Source of the DNA: Lawsonibacter sp.
GTDB lineage: Bacteria; Bacillota; Clostridia; Oscillospirales; Oscillospiraceae
Direction of reading: 5' to 3'
Assembly: GCA_022791075.1 (NCBI GenBank)
Contig: JAAVYL010000020.1
Coordinates: 1 to 44,795 of the forward strand
Length of the DNA: 44,795 nucleotides
Made by a program: the position numbers and the translations under genes. Shown in pieces: positions 17,584 through 26,144 of this stretch. Position 1 is the first letter of the stretch. Each line of letters starts with the position of its first letter. The notes beneath the pieces are model-generated. The model was not told where the DNA came from and searched no databases. It saw only the letters and a list, made by a program, of their open reading frames with translations.

Positions 17584-18701
17584 TTCGTGCCCTCCTTTCC
17601 GGTCCGCACCGCCAGCCGGAAGCGGGTAAAGAAGTCCGCCGCCAACACAATGAAGAGGATTACCCCCTGGAGCAGGCTGGCAAAGTTGGAGTCAATGGCG
17701 GGGTAGGTGGTGCTGGCCGTTTGGCAGCCATACTGGAGGACCGTAATCAGCAGCGAAGCCACCACGATGCCCGCCGTATTCAGCTTGGCCAGCCACGCCA
17801 CCACAATACCTGTCCAGCCCACGTCGTTGGTGGGGGAGGCGGACATCACCCCGGCAGAGGACACATGGAAGGCCCCCGCCATGCCGATGAGGGCGGCGGA
17901 CAGGAAGATGGTGCGAATCACAATCCTCCCCACCCGCATCCCGGCATACCGGGCCGTATTGGGGCTGTCTCCCACCACGGCGATCTCATACCCGCGCTTG
18001 GTGTAGCTGAGATAGATGAAAATAAGTATGCACAGGACCAGCGCCACCACCAGCGACAGGTTCAGATTGAAGGGCCCGATGGGTATGGTCATCATCTGGG
18101 CGCTGTCCGGGAAGCGCGCAAACCGGGGCCGGGCGGACTCCGGATCCAGGAAGAAATTCCACTCCCCCTTGGTTTCAGCGAAAAACTGGAGAAAATAGAG
18201 GGCGATATAGTTGAGCATCAGGGTGAGCAGGGTCTCATTGGTCCCCCACTTCACCTTCAGCGCCGCAACGAACACTCCATACAGCCCGCCCCCCAGGGCG
18301 CCGCACAGGGCCATAACCAGCAGCATCAGCGGCTTCGGCAGGCTCTCTCCCAGCTGCATCCCGGCCACAGCGGCCCAAAACGCACCCATGATAAACTGTC
18401 CCTCACCGCCGATGTTCCAAAAGCGCATTTTAAAGGCCAGGGCCAAAGCCAGCGAGACGATAAGCAGCGGGACAAACAGGCGGATAAAGTTTTCAACCGC
18501 CCGCCAGGGATACCGGCTGCCGGGAATGCCCATGGTAAACATCTGCCGGTAGAAGGTGAGGGGCTCCACCCCCTGAACCGCCAGCAGCACCGCGCCAACC
18601 GCCAGGGCCAGGACCACAGCTGCGAAATAGGCGGCGGCCTGCCGGCCCAGGCTGGCATTCTCCCGCTTGACTACATGGAAAAGGGGCTGTCGGTTTTTCA
18701 T
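17580..18701 (-). CDS. ABC transporter permease (nucleoside/BMP type, YufP-like)
   Basis: IGGEGQFIMGAFWAAVAGMQ, LKVKWGTNETLLTLMLNYIALYFLQF; 4-nt overlaps with neighbours. Confidence 0.93.
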   Translation of the reverse strand: MKNRQPLFHVVKRENASLGRQAAAYFAAVVLALAVGAVLLAVQGVEPLTFYRQMFTMGIPGSRYPWRAVENFIRLFVPLLIVSLALALAFKMRFWNIGGEGQFIMGAFWAAVAGMQLGESLPKPLMLLVMALCGALGGGLYGVFVAALKVKWGTNETLLTLMLNYIALYFLQFFAETKGEWNFFLDPESARPRFARFPDSAQMMTIPIGPFNLNLSLVVALVLCILIFIYLSYTKRGYEIAVVGDSPNTARYAGMRVGRIVIRTIFLSAALIGMAGAFHVSSAGVMSASPTNDVGWTGIVVAWLAKLNTAGIVVASLLITVLQYGCQTASTTYPAIDSNFASLLQGVILFIVLAADFFTRFRLAVRTGKEGTK

Positions 18702-20284
18702 TCCTCCACCTCCTCGGCCTCTCCGATGCGGCTGTCCCGGGCGTAGCCGGCCGGCTTGTCCTCATACCTGTGGGACAGGTCCAGGGAACCCGTCATCATC
18801 AGTCCCAGTTCCTCCTTGGTGGTCTTGTGGGCATGGACAACCCCCATCACCTTCCCATGGCACAGCACCATTATCTTATCACACAGATCAATCATCACAT
18901 CCAGGTCCTCTCCCACAAAGAGGATGCCCACGCCGTCCTTCTTCTGCTGATTCAGAATGTTGTAGATGGCATAGGAGGAGTTAATATCCAGCCCCCGGAC
19001 AGGGTAGGCCGTGACAATAACGTTGGGACCTGCCTTGATTTCCCGGCCCAGCAGCACCTTCTGCACATTGCCGCCGGACAGCCGGCGCACCGGCGTCTCT
19101 GAGGAGGGGGTGACAATTTCCAGGTCCTCCACCACCTGCCGGGCCTCCGCCCGGCCCGTCTTACGGTCCACAAACGGCCCCTTGGCCTGGTCATACTTCT
19201 TCAGCAGCATGTTGTCGGTAATGGACATGGAGGGAGCCAACCCCATGCCCAGCCGGTCCTCGGGGATGAAGGACATGGAGATGCCCTTTTCCAAAATGGC
19301 CTTGGGGGACAGGCCCACAATATTATCCCCCTTGTGTATCATCATGCCGCTCTCAATCGGCCGCAGTCCGGCGATGGCCTCACACAACTCCTTCTGGCCG
19401 CAGCCGGCAATGCCTGCCACCCCCAGAATTTCTCCCCCGCGGATATAGAAGCTCACGTGGTCGATGGCCGTGGCGCCCTCGTCACCCTTGATGGTCAGGT
19501 CCCGGATCTCCAGCAGCGGCCGGGTCTTCTCCACCACAGGGCGGTCGATATTCAGCTCCACCTTTCGGCCCACCATAAATTCGGTGAGCTGCTGCTCGTC
19601 CGTGGCGGCGGTATCCACAGTGCCGATATACTCCCCCTTGCGGAGAATAGCCACCCGGTCGGAAATTTCCAGCACCTCATTGAGCTTATGGGTGATGATG
19701 ATAATGGCGTGGCCCGACTCCCTCATGCGGCGCAGCACATCAAAGAGCTTCGCCGTCTCCTGAACGGTAAGGACGGCGGTGGGCTCGTCCAGAATGATAA
19801 TCCTGGCCCCGTAGTACAGCACCTTGATGATTTCCAGGGTCTGCTTCTCCGACACCGCCATATTGTAAACCTTTTTTCGGGGATCAATGTCAAAGCCGAA
19901 CCGCTGAGTCATCTCACGGATGGCGTCGTACCGCTCCTTTTTCAGCACGGAACCCGACTTGTCGTCCCCCAGCCAGATATTGTCGGCGGCAGAGAAGACG
20001 TCCACCAGCTTGAAATGCTGGTGGACCATACCGATCCCCAGCCTCTTGGCGTCCTCGGGGGAGTTGATTACCACCTCCCGGCCGTCCACCAGAATATCTC
20101 CGCTGTCCGGCTTATAGATGCCAGACAGCATATTCATCAGCGTGGTCTTGCCCGAGCCATTCTCCCCCAGCAGCGCCAGAATCTCTCCCGGCTTTACGTT
20201 CAGGCTGATGCTTTTATTCGCTGCGACACTGCCAAAGCTCTTGCAGATGCCCCGCATCTCTATGGCGTATTGCTGCTCTCCCAT
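18698..20284 (-). CDS. ABC transporter ATP-binding protein, two NBDs (nucleoside/simple-sugar type, YufO-like)
   Basis: LLGENGSGKTTLMNMLSGIYKPDSG; ILDEPTAVLT; second NBD RRLSGGNVQKVLLGREI. Confidence 0.95.
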   Translation of the reverse strand: MGEQQYAIEMRGICKSFGSVAANKSISLNVKPGEILALLGENGSGKTTLMNMLSGIYKPDSGDILVDGREVVINSPEDAKRLGIGMVHQHFKLVDVFSAADNIWLGDDKSGSVLKKERYDAIREMTQRFGFDIDPRKKVYNMAVSEKQTLEIIKVLYYGARIIILDEPTAVLTVQETAKLFDVLRRMRESGHAIIIITHKLNEVLEISDRVAILRKGEYIGTVDTAATDEQQLTEFMVGRKVELNIDRPVVEKTRPLLEIRDLTIKGDEGATAIDHVSFYIRGGEILGVAGIAGCGQKELCEAIAGLRPIESGMMIHKGDNIVGLSPKAILEKGISMSFIPEDRLGMGLAPSMSITDNMLLKKYDQAKGPFVDRKTGRAEARQVVEDLEIVTPSSETPVRRLSGGNVQKVLLGREIKAGPNVIVTAYPVRGLDINSSYAIYNILNQQKKDGVGILFVGEDLDVMIDLCDKIMVLCHGKVMGVVHAHKTTKEELGLMMTGSLDLSHRYEDKPAGYARDSRIGEAEEVEE

Positions 20285-20300
20285 TCAGTCCCCTCCCTTT

Positions 20301-20378
20301 TGTAGGGCAAGGGCTCTGCCCTTGCCTTGTCAGGGTTCCGCCTTGTTGGAGAGGCAAGGGCAGAGCCCTTGCCCTACA
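20301..20378. repeat. MITE-like palindromic element with perfect 26-bp terminal inverted repeats
   Basis: tgtagggcaagggctctgcccttgcc (20301-20326) is the exact reverse complement of ggcaagggcagagcccttgccctaca (20353-20378). Confidence 0.85.
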
Positions 20379-20392
20379 TGCGTACCCTCTGC

Positions 20393-20463
20393 GTAGGGGC
20401 GGATATCATCCGCCCGCCTGAACCCCGGCACATGACCGGCGGGCGCATGATACGCGCCCCTAC
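20393..20463. repeat. Second MITE/REP-like element with imperfect (23/26) terminal inverted repeats
   Basis: gtaggggcggatatcatccgcccgcc ... ggcgggcgcatgatacgcgcccctac. Confidence 0.85.
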
Positions 20464-20475
20464 ATACGTTCCTCT

Positions 20476-20514
20476 ATAAAACACACGGGCCGGCCGGGAA
20501 TTTCCGGCCGGCCC
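20476..20514 (-). terminator. Terminator-like hairpin downstream of the BMP lipoprotein gene
   Basis: gggccggccgggaatttccggccggccc; minus-strand tail gtgtgttttat. Confidence 0.65.
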
Positions 20515-20546
20515 GGTTCGGGTCTGCGCATCGGCGGGGGGAGGGC

Positions 20547-21824
20547 TTAGCCCTCCTCAACCCCTGCCACGTTGTAATCCATGCCGCCGGTGATCACACT
20601 GTCCTCCACAGAGGGGCCGCCGGCAGCCACGATGACGTTGCCCTGGTTGTCCACCAGATCAGCGTCGGTCCTGACGATCTCCACCTTGCCATCCTCAGAA
20701 ATGTTATAGGACAGCTTTACACCGGAGAACACGTCCCACTCGCCGGAGACAATCAGCTCCCGGACAGCGTCGATCACCGCCTGAGTATTGGGGGCACAGT
20801 TGCTGCTCAGGGGGGAGACATCCACAAAATTCTCCTTCAGGCCGGCATAGTAGGCGGGACCATTCATGTTCTCCACAAACTTGGTGGCGTCACCGTTGCA
20901 GGCAATAGCGGCCTCCAGGGCGGTCTGATAATAGACGTTCCAGTGCCAGACGGCGGCGGTGAGGTGGCCGTTGGGGGCCTGCTCAGTCATGTCGGAGTTA
21001 TAGCCGCAGCCGAACACACCGTTCTCCTGAGCCACCAACTGGGGCTGGGCGGAGTCGCAGTGCTGGGAGATGACACAGCAGCCATAGGTGTCAATGAGGG
21101 CCTGGGCGGCCTGGCGCTCCAGGGTCTCATCACCCCAGGCGTTGATGACGTTTACATGAACCACAGCATCAGGGTTGACGGACTGGGCGCCCAAAGCGAA
21201 GGCGTTGATGCCGGAGCAGGTCTCGGCGTAGTCCAGGTTATAGGCGGCCACATAGCCGATATTATTGTTCTCCAGCTCCAGAGTCTTCATACCGGCGGCG
21301 ATGCCTGCCAGATAGCGGGCCTGATAGATGCGGCCAAAATAGTTATTGAAGTTGGTGTCGTTGGACTTGTAGCCGGTGCCGTGGGAGAAGATGACGTCGG
21401 GGTAGTCCGCCGCCTTTTGCTCCATGGCGTTGAGATAGCCGAAGGAGATGCCGAAGACGATATCGGCCCCCTGGTTAACCACAGTGTCGATGGCCGTCGC
21501 CACAGCGGTGTCGTCTCCATCCGGCACGCCGTCTACAATGATCAGCTCAGCGGGGTCCATTCCCAGGGCCTTCATAGCCGTGGTAATGCCGTTGTGGTGC
21601 TGGAAGGTGTAGCCGGAGGTGTCGTTCTGGCTGTTGATGTAGATGGCACCCACCTTGAGACTGGGCTTGTTGTCCTCCGGAGTGGACACGCTGCTGCCGG
21701 GGTTGCTGGCAGAGCCGGGGTTGCTGGCGGAGCTGTCTTTGCCGTTGCTCTTGTCCCCGCTGCCGCAGGCAGCCAGAGACAGGCTCATCGCAGCGGCCAG
21801 AGCCAGCGCAAGAATCTTTTTCAT
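20547..21824 (-). CDS. BMP family ABC transporter substrate-binding lipoprotein (YufN/BmpA-like)
   Basis: Lipobox LAACGSG; LKVGAIYINSQNDTSGYTFQHHNGI...DIVFGISFGYLNAMEQKAADYPDVIFSHGTGYKSN. Confidence 0.94.
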   Translation of the reverse strand: MKKILALALAAAMSLSLAACGSGDKSNGKDSSASNPGSASNPGSSVSTPEDNKPSLKVGAIYINSQNDTSGYTFQHHNGITTAMKALGMDPAELIIVDGVPDGDDTAVATAIDTVVNQGADIVFGISFGYLNAMEQKAADYPDVIFSHGTGYKSNDTNFNNYFGRIYQARYLAGIAAGMKTLELENNNIGYVAAYNLDYAETCSGINAFALGAQSVNPDAVVHVNVINAWGDETLERQAAQALIDTYGCCVISQHCDSAQPQLVAQENGVFGCGYNSDMTEQAPNGHLTAAVWHWNVYYQTALEAAIACNGDATKFVENMNGPAYYAGLKENFVDVSPLSSNCAPNTQAVIDAVRELIVSGEWDVFSGVKLSYNISEDGKVEIVRTDADLVDNQGNVIVAAGGPSVEDSVITGGMDYNVAGVEEG

Positions 21825-21871
21825 TGGTACTTCCTCCTTAGTGTTCGTTCGTTTTCATCCTACCTTATATA

Positions 21872-21895
21872 TTAAAACCGGGGTGCCGGTTTTAA
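21872..21895 (-). terminator. Hairpin between xpt and the BMP gene
   Basis: ttaaaaccgg-ggtg-ccggttttaa, 10-bp perfect stem. Confidence 0.55.
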
Positions 21896-21921
21896 TCGAC
21901 CCAATCGGAAGCGGACCTGCG

Positions 21922-22497
21922 TCAGTCGGCAAACTCCACGCCCCGCTCTTCACTCATGGCCTTCACCCGGGCCAGCGCCTCCACCCGGATCCCTCCGGCA
22001 CGGATACGGTCTCCCCCGGGCTGGAAGGCTTTTTCAATCACAACGCCCGCCCCCGCAAGCCGGGCGCCAGACTGGTTCACCAGGTCGATGAGGCCCTCCA
22101 GCGCAGCGCCGTTGGCCAGGAAGTCGTCAATAATCAGGACAGTGTCCTCCGGGCCCAGGAACTTTTTGGAGACGATCACATCGTAGACCCTGCCATGGGT
22201 GAAGGACTCCACCTTGGTGGTGTAGACCTCTCCGGCGATGTTTTTGGTCTGACTTTTTTTGGCAAAGACCACCGGGCAATGAAAAAACTGCGCTGTGACA
22301 CAAGCGATCCCGATGCCTGAGGCCTCAATGGTCAATAGCTTGTTCACGCCGCAGTCCGCAAAGCGCCGCTGGAATTCCCGTCCAATTTCCTCAAAAAGGG
22401 CAACATCCATCTGGTGGTTCAGAAAACTGTCCACCTTCAGCACGTCATTCCCCTTTACCGTGCCGTCCTGCCGGATACGCTCCTTGAGCAGCTCCAT
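21922..22497 (-). CDS. xpt: Xanthine phosphoribosyltransferase
   Basis: MELLKERIRQDGTVKGNDVLKVDSFLNHQMDVALFEEIG...EASGIGIA...VLIIDDFLANGAAL. Confidence 0.95.
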   Translation of the reverse strand: MELLKERIRQDGTVKGNDVLKVDSFLNHQMDVALFEEIGREFQRRFADCGVNKLLTIEASGIGIACVTAQFFHCPVVFAKKSQTKNIAGEVYTTKVESFTHGRVYDVIVSKKFLGPEDTVLIIDDFLANGAALEGLIDLVNQSGARLAGAGVVIEKAFQPGGDRIRAGGIRVEALARVKAMSEERGVEFAD

Positions 22498-22576
22498 CGT
22501 CCCCCACCGCCTTTTCGGAAAATAACAATAGCCCGGCTTCCGGGCCAAATCCTTCTGCGGAAATTATCACGCCTGT

Positions 22577-22605
22577 ATTATACAGGAAAGCCTTCTCATT
22601 TTCAA
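22577..22605 (-). promoter_or_regulatory. Sigma-A-type promoter for xpt
   Basis: Minus strand TTGAAA-17 nt-TATAAT. Confidence 0.75.
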
Positions 22606-22682
22606 TCCCTTTCTTCTCTTTTTTTTACAAAATTTGAATGTTTTTTCACAGTGCTCCGGGGCAGATTCGCCTGGGACCGGGT

Positions 22683-22696
22683 GTTCCCCGGGAAAT
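22683..22696. promoter_or_regulatory. Candidate Noc-binding-site-like palindrome upstream of noc
   Basis: gttccccgggaaat, 12/14 to the B. subtilis Noc site ATTTCCCGGGAAAT. Confidence 0.4.
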
Positions 22697-22857
22697 TTTT
22701 TCCCGCTGTCAGTGTTCGACAGTCTATTTTCCATTTTATGGTAAACTATTTTTGTAATCCAACTGCTCCCTGTTCTGAGGCAGCTCCGACAGCAGACCCG
22801 AAGAGCTCGCTTCCTTGCAAAGCAATTTTGACAATACCAAAGAAAGGCGGGATTTTT

Positions 22858-23667
22858 ATGTGGCCGCTGACCAAAAAAGGACTATTTGAGAATGGACGGG
22901 TACTCTTTCTCCCTGTAGATGTCATCCAGCCGAACCCCCATCAGCCTCGCCGCACCTTCGCACAGTCGGAGCTGGAGGAGCTGGCCGGCTCTATTCAGGA
23001 GTTGGGGCTGCTCCAACCCCTCACCGTGCGCCGCCGGGAGGGCCATTGGGAGCTGGTAGCCGGGGAGCGCCGCCTGCGGGCAGCCCGGCTGGCCGGGCTG
23101 GACACCGTCCCCTGTCTGTCCATTCAGACGGACAGCCAGTCCTCCTCCCTGCTGGCTCTGGTGGAAAACCTTCAGCGCCGGGACCTGGACTTCTGGGAGG
23201 AGTCCCTGGCCCTGCGCCGGCTGATTGACACCTACCATGTCTCTCAGGAGGAGGTGGCCCGGCGCATCGGCAAGAGCCAGTCTGCGGTCGCCAACAAGCT
23301 CCGGCTGCTGAAGCTTCCCCAGGAGGCCCTGGCGCTTCTCCGGGACGGCGGCGCTACGGAGCGCCATGCCCGGACGCTGCTGCGCCTGGAGACCCCCCAG
23401 CAGCAGCTGGACGCAGCCCGTCAGGCAGTGGATAACCGTCTCACCGTAGCTCAGACTGAGGCCCTGGTGGACGCTATTCTCGCCTCCAAGCCCAACCCCG
23501 CCCGGAGACGCCCCACCTTCATCGTCAAGGATGTGCGGCTGTTTCTCAACACCATAAACCACAGCATAGACGTGATGCGCTCCGCCGGTGTGGATGCTCA
23601 GTGCCGCCGCCAGGACAGCGACGAGGAGATCACCCTCACCATACATATTCCCCGCAGGGCGGGCTGA
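22858..23667 (+). CDS. noc: ParB/RepB/Spo0J-family protein, Noc-like nucleoid occlusion factor
   Basis: LPVDVIQPNPHQPRRTFAQSELEELAGSIQELGLLQPLTVRRR...LVAGERRLRAARLAG; directly upstream of parA-parB. Confidence 0.88.
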   Translation: MWPLTKKGLFENGRVLFLPVDVIQPNPHQPRRTFAQSELEELAGSIQELGLLQPLTVRRREGHWELVAGERRLRAARLAGLDTVPCLSIQTDSQSSSLLALVENLQRRDLDFWEESLALRRLIDTYHVSQEEVARRIGKSQSAVANKLRLLKLPQEALALLRDGGATERHARTLLRLETPQQQLDAARQAVDNRLTVAQTEALVDAILASKPNPARRRPTFIVKDVRLFLNTINHSIDVMRSAGVDAQCRRQDSDEEITLTIHIPRRAG

Positions 23668-23683
23668 CGTTTCACGTGAAACA
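23668..23683. promoter_or_regulatory. parS site
   Basis: CGTTTCACGTGAAACA; 15/16 to TGTTTCACGTGAAACA. Confidence 0.93.
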
Positions 23684-23716
23684 TCGGAGCTCAAACGAGC
23701 TTCGATGTTTCTTTTT
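23678..23716 (+). terminator. Rho-independent terminator downstream of noc, overlapping parS
   Basis: gaaacatcggagctc-aaac-gagcttcgatgtttc (15-bp stem, one G-U) then ttttt. Confidence 0.85.
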
Positions 23717-23817
23717 AAAGAAAAATGCAAAAACAGTTGAAATCTTCTCTGGCGGTTGATATAATATCTCTCTGCAAAAACCTTTTTGCAGTTCAACTGT
23801 ACCGAGGAGGCCTCTCC

Positions 23818-24573
23818 ATGGGCAAAATCATTGCTGTTGTCAATCAAAAGGGCGGGGTTGGCAAGACCACTACCACAGTCAATATAACCGCCGCTTTTCA
23901 CGACCTGGGCAAGCGGGTTCTGCTGTGCGACTTTGACCCCCAGGCCAATGCCACCTCCGGCATAGGTGTGGATAAGAACGCCGCCTCCCCCAACGTATAC
24001 GATGTGCTGGTCAGCGGCGCCGACCCTGTCAAGGCCGTGGTTGCCACCAAATTCGGAGATGTGCTGCCCTCCAATAAGGCGCTGGCCGGAGCAGGCATTG
24101 AAATGATTGGTATGGACAACCGGGAGAAGCTGCTCAAGCAGGCTCTGGACGTTCTGGCAGACAGCTATGACTTTATTTTCATCGACTGCCCCCCCTCCCT
24201 GGAGCTTCTCACCGTCAACGCCCTGTGTGCCGCGGGCTCCATTCTGGTCCCGGTACAGTGCGAGTATTATGCTCTGGAGGGACTGAGCGATCTGCTGACC
24301 ACTGTCCGCATGGTAAAGCGAAAGCTGAACCCCGCACTGGCTATGGAGGGCGTCCTGCTGACTATGTTTGACAGCCGCACCAACCTGTCCCTCCAGGTGG
24401 CGGAGGAGGTCAAGCGCCATTTCCCCGGGCAGGTCTACGCCACTGTCATCCCCCGAAACGTCCGTCTGTCCGAGGCCCCCAGCCACGGCAAGCCCATCTC
24501 CGCCTATGACCCCTACTCCCGCGGAGCCGAGGCCTACCGGATGCTGGCGGATGAAATGTGCTCTCAGGGCTGA
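23818..24573 (+). CDS. parA: Chromosome partitioning ATPase ParA/Soj
   Basis: MGKIIAVVNQKGGVGKTTTTVNITAAF; FIDCPPSLELLTVNAL. Confidence 0.97.
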   Translation: MGKIIAVVNQKGGVGKTTTTVNITAAFHDLGKRVLLCDFDPQANATSGIGVDKNAASPNVYDVLVSGADPVKAVVATKFGDVLPSNKALAGAGIEMIGMDNREKLLKQALDVLADSYDFIFIDCPPSLELLTVNALCAAGSILVPVQCEYYALEGLSDLLTTVRMVKRKLNPALAMEGVLLTMFDSRTNLSLQVAEEVKRHFPGQVYATVIPRNVRLSEAPSHGKPISAYDPYSRGAEAYRMLADEMCSQG

Positions 24574-24661
24574 GCGGTCCGGGTTGCTCTGGTCTATATC
24601 AGCTCGGGGAAGGAACCGCCCTGCGGACAAAGCATCTCATTTTATCAATAGAGGTAATAAT

Positions 24662-25555
24662 ATGGCAAAACGAACCAAGGATCTAGGCCTGGGGCGGGGA
24701 CTGAACGCCCTGCTGGGCGACCCGGATCTCCCTGAGCAGAACGAGGGCTCTATCTCCCTCCCCATCTCTCAGGTAGAGCCGGGGCTGAATCAACCGCGAA
24801 AACGGTTTGATCAGGACGCCCTGAACGACCTGGCTGACTCCATTCGAATTCATGGCATCATTCAGCCTCTGACCGTCCGGCGGCTGTCAACCGGCTACTA
24901 TCAGATTATTGCCGGCGAGCGGCGCTGGCGGGCGGCAAAATCCGCCGGACTTCAGGAGGTGCCCGCCGTCATCATCGAGGCGGATGACCGTAAGGTGATG
25001 GAGCTGGGCCTCATCGAAAACCTCCAGCGGGAGGACTTGAATCCCGCCGAGGAGGCACGCGGCTACAGAACTCTGATGGAAGACTATGGACTGACCCAGG
25101 AGCAGGTGGCTCACCAGATGGGCAAGTCCCGGCCGGCTGTCACCAACACACTCCGTCTGCTGGCACTGCCCGACGAGGTCATGCAGCTGCTGGAGGAGGG
25201 CTCCCTCTCCGCCGGTCACGCCAGGGCCATCCTGGGCGCCCCCACTGCCGCTCTGCAAAGAGAGACCGCCAAGCGGGTGGTGACGGACCAACTGTCCGTC
25301 CGGCAGACGGAAGCTCTGATTAAAGCCCTGCAAAAGGAGAAGAAAGAGAAGCCCAAGGAGCAGGAGGCCGACCTCTCCCTCTATCTGGGGGAGCTGGAAA
25401 AGAATCTCTCAGGCAGGCTGGGCCGGAAGGTAAAGATTGCCCACAAAGGCAAGAAGGGCCGGATTGAGCTGGAGTACTACAACGACCAGGACCTGGAGGC
25501 CCTGCTGGCACTGCTTCAGCAGCTGAATGCCGAAGGGGGTGGCTTCCATGCCTGA
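24662..25555 (+). CDS. parB: Chromosome partitioning protein ParB/Spo0J
   Basis: LGRGLNALLGD; QPRKRFDQDALNDLADSIRIHGIIQPLTVR; AGERRWRAAKSAG. Confidence 0.97.
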   Translation: MAKRTKDLGLGRGLNALLGDPDLPEQNEGSISLPISQVEPGLNQPRKRFDQDALNDLADSIRIHGIIQPLTVRRLSTGYYQIIAGERRWRAAKSAGLQEVPAVIIEADDRKVMELGLIENLQREDLNPAEEARGYRTLMEDYGLTQEQVAHQMGKSRPAVTNTLRLLALPDEVMQLLEEGSLSAGHARAILGAPTAALQRETAKRVVTDQLSVRQTEALIKALQKEKKEKPKEQEADLSLYLGELEKNLSGRLGRKVKIAHKGKKGRIELEYYNDQDLEALLALLQQLNAEGGGFHA

Positions 25556-26123
25556 GGAGCACGCGGAACAGACCTGCCCGGTCCAACGGCCCCGAACCAG
25601 CCGCGGACAGCAGCGCCGCCGCCAGCGGTCTGTATTCCAGTATATCACCATTCTCTTTGCTGCGGCCCTTGTCCTGCTGCTGTACACCTTTATGATGGAG
25701 CGCCGGCAATTTGAACAGAAGCAGCAGGAAGACCAGGCCAACATCAGCGACCTCAAGCAGGAGTCCGTCTCTGCTGTCCAACGCCTGAAGGCGCTGATTG
25801 CAGAAAACGAACAGCTGAAGGAACAGCTGGCCGGTCAGGAGCAGCAGCTGAAGGACCTGCAGGACCGGCTCAGCCAGCTTGAGATTGATTACAACACTGC
25901 GGAACAAGCTAACATCTTTCAGGGCCACACCACAGAGGCGATGGACTGGTTCTGGCAGATCAATGAGGCCTACGTCCGAGGAAAAAACAGCCTTTGCCGC
26001 AGCTTGATCAATGAAATGGGAGAGGAACTGGCCGGTTACCTCCCCGATTACAGTATCACCGACAACAGCCGCCCCTCCCCTGCCAGCCGGTATCAGGAGA
26101 TCTACGACAAGGTCATGAAATAA
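25548..26123 (+). CDS. Hypothetical single-pass membrane coiled-coil protein
   Basis: TM VFQYITILFAAALVLLLYTFMM then Q/E-rich coiled coil; start overlaps the parB stop. Confidence 0.8.
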   Translation: MPEEHAEQTCPVQRPRTSRGQQRRRQRSVFQYITILFAAALVLLLYTFMMERRQFEQKQQEDQANISDLKQESVSAVQRLKALIAENEQLKEQLAGQEQQLKDLQDRLSQLEIDYNTAEQANIFQGHTTEAMDWFWQINEAYVRGKNSLCRSLINEMGEELAGYLPDYSITDNSRPSPASRYQEIYDKVMK

Positions 26124-26128
26124 TCGAA

Positions 26129-26144
26129 TGTTTCACGTGAAACA
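26129..26144. promoter_or_regulatory. parS site, perfect consensus within a 22-bp palindrome
   Basis: gaaTGTTTCACGTGAAACAttc; 16/16 core. Confidence 0.97.
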
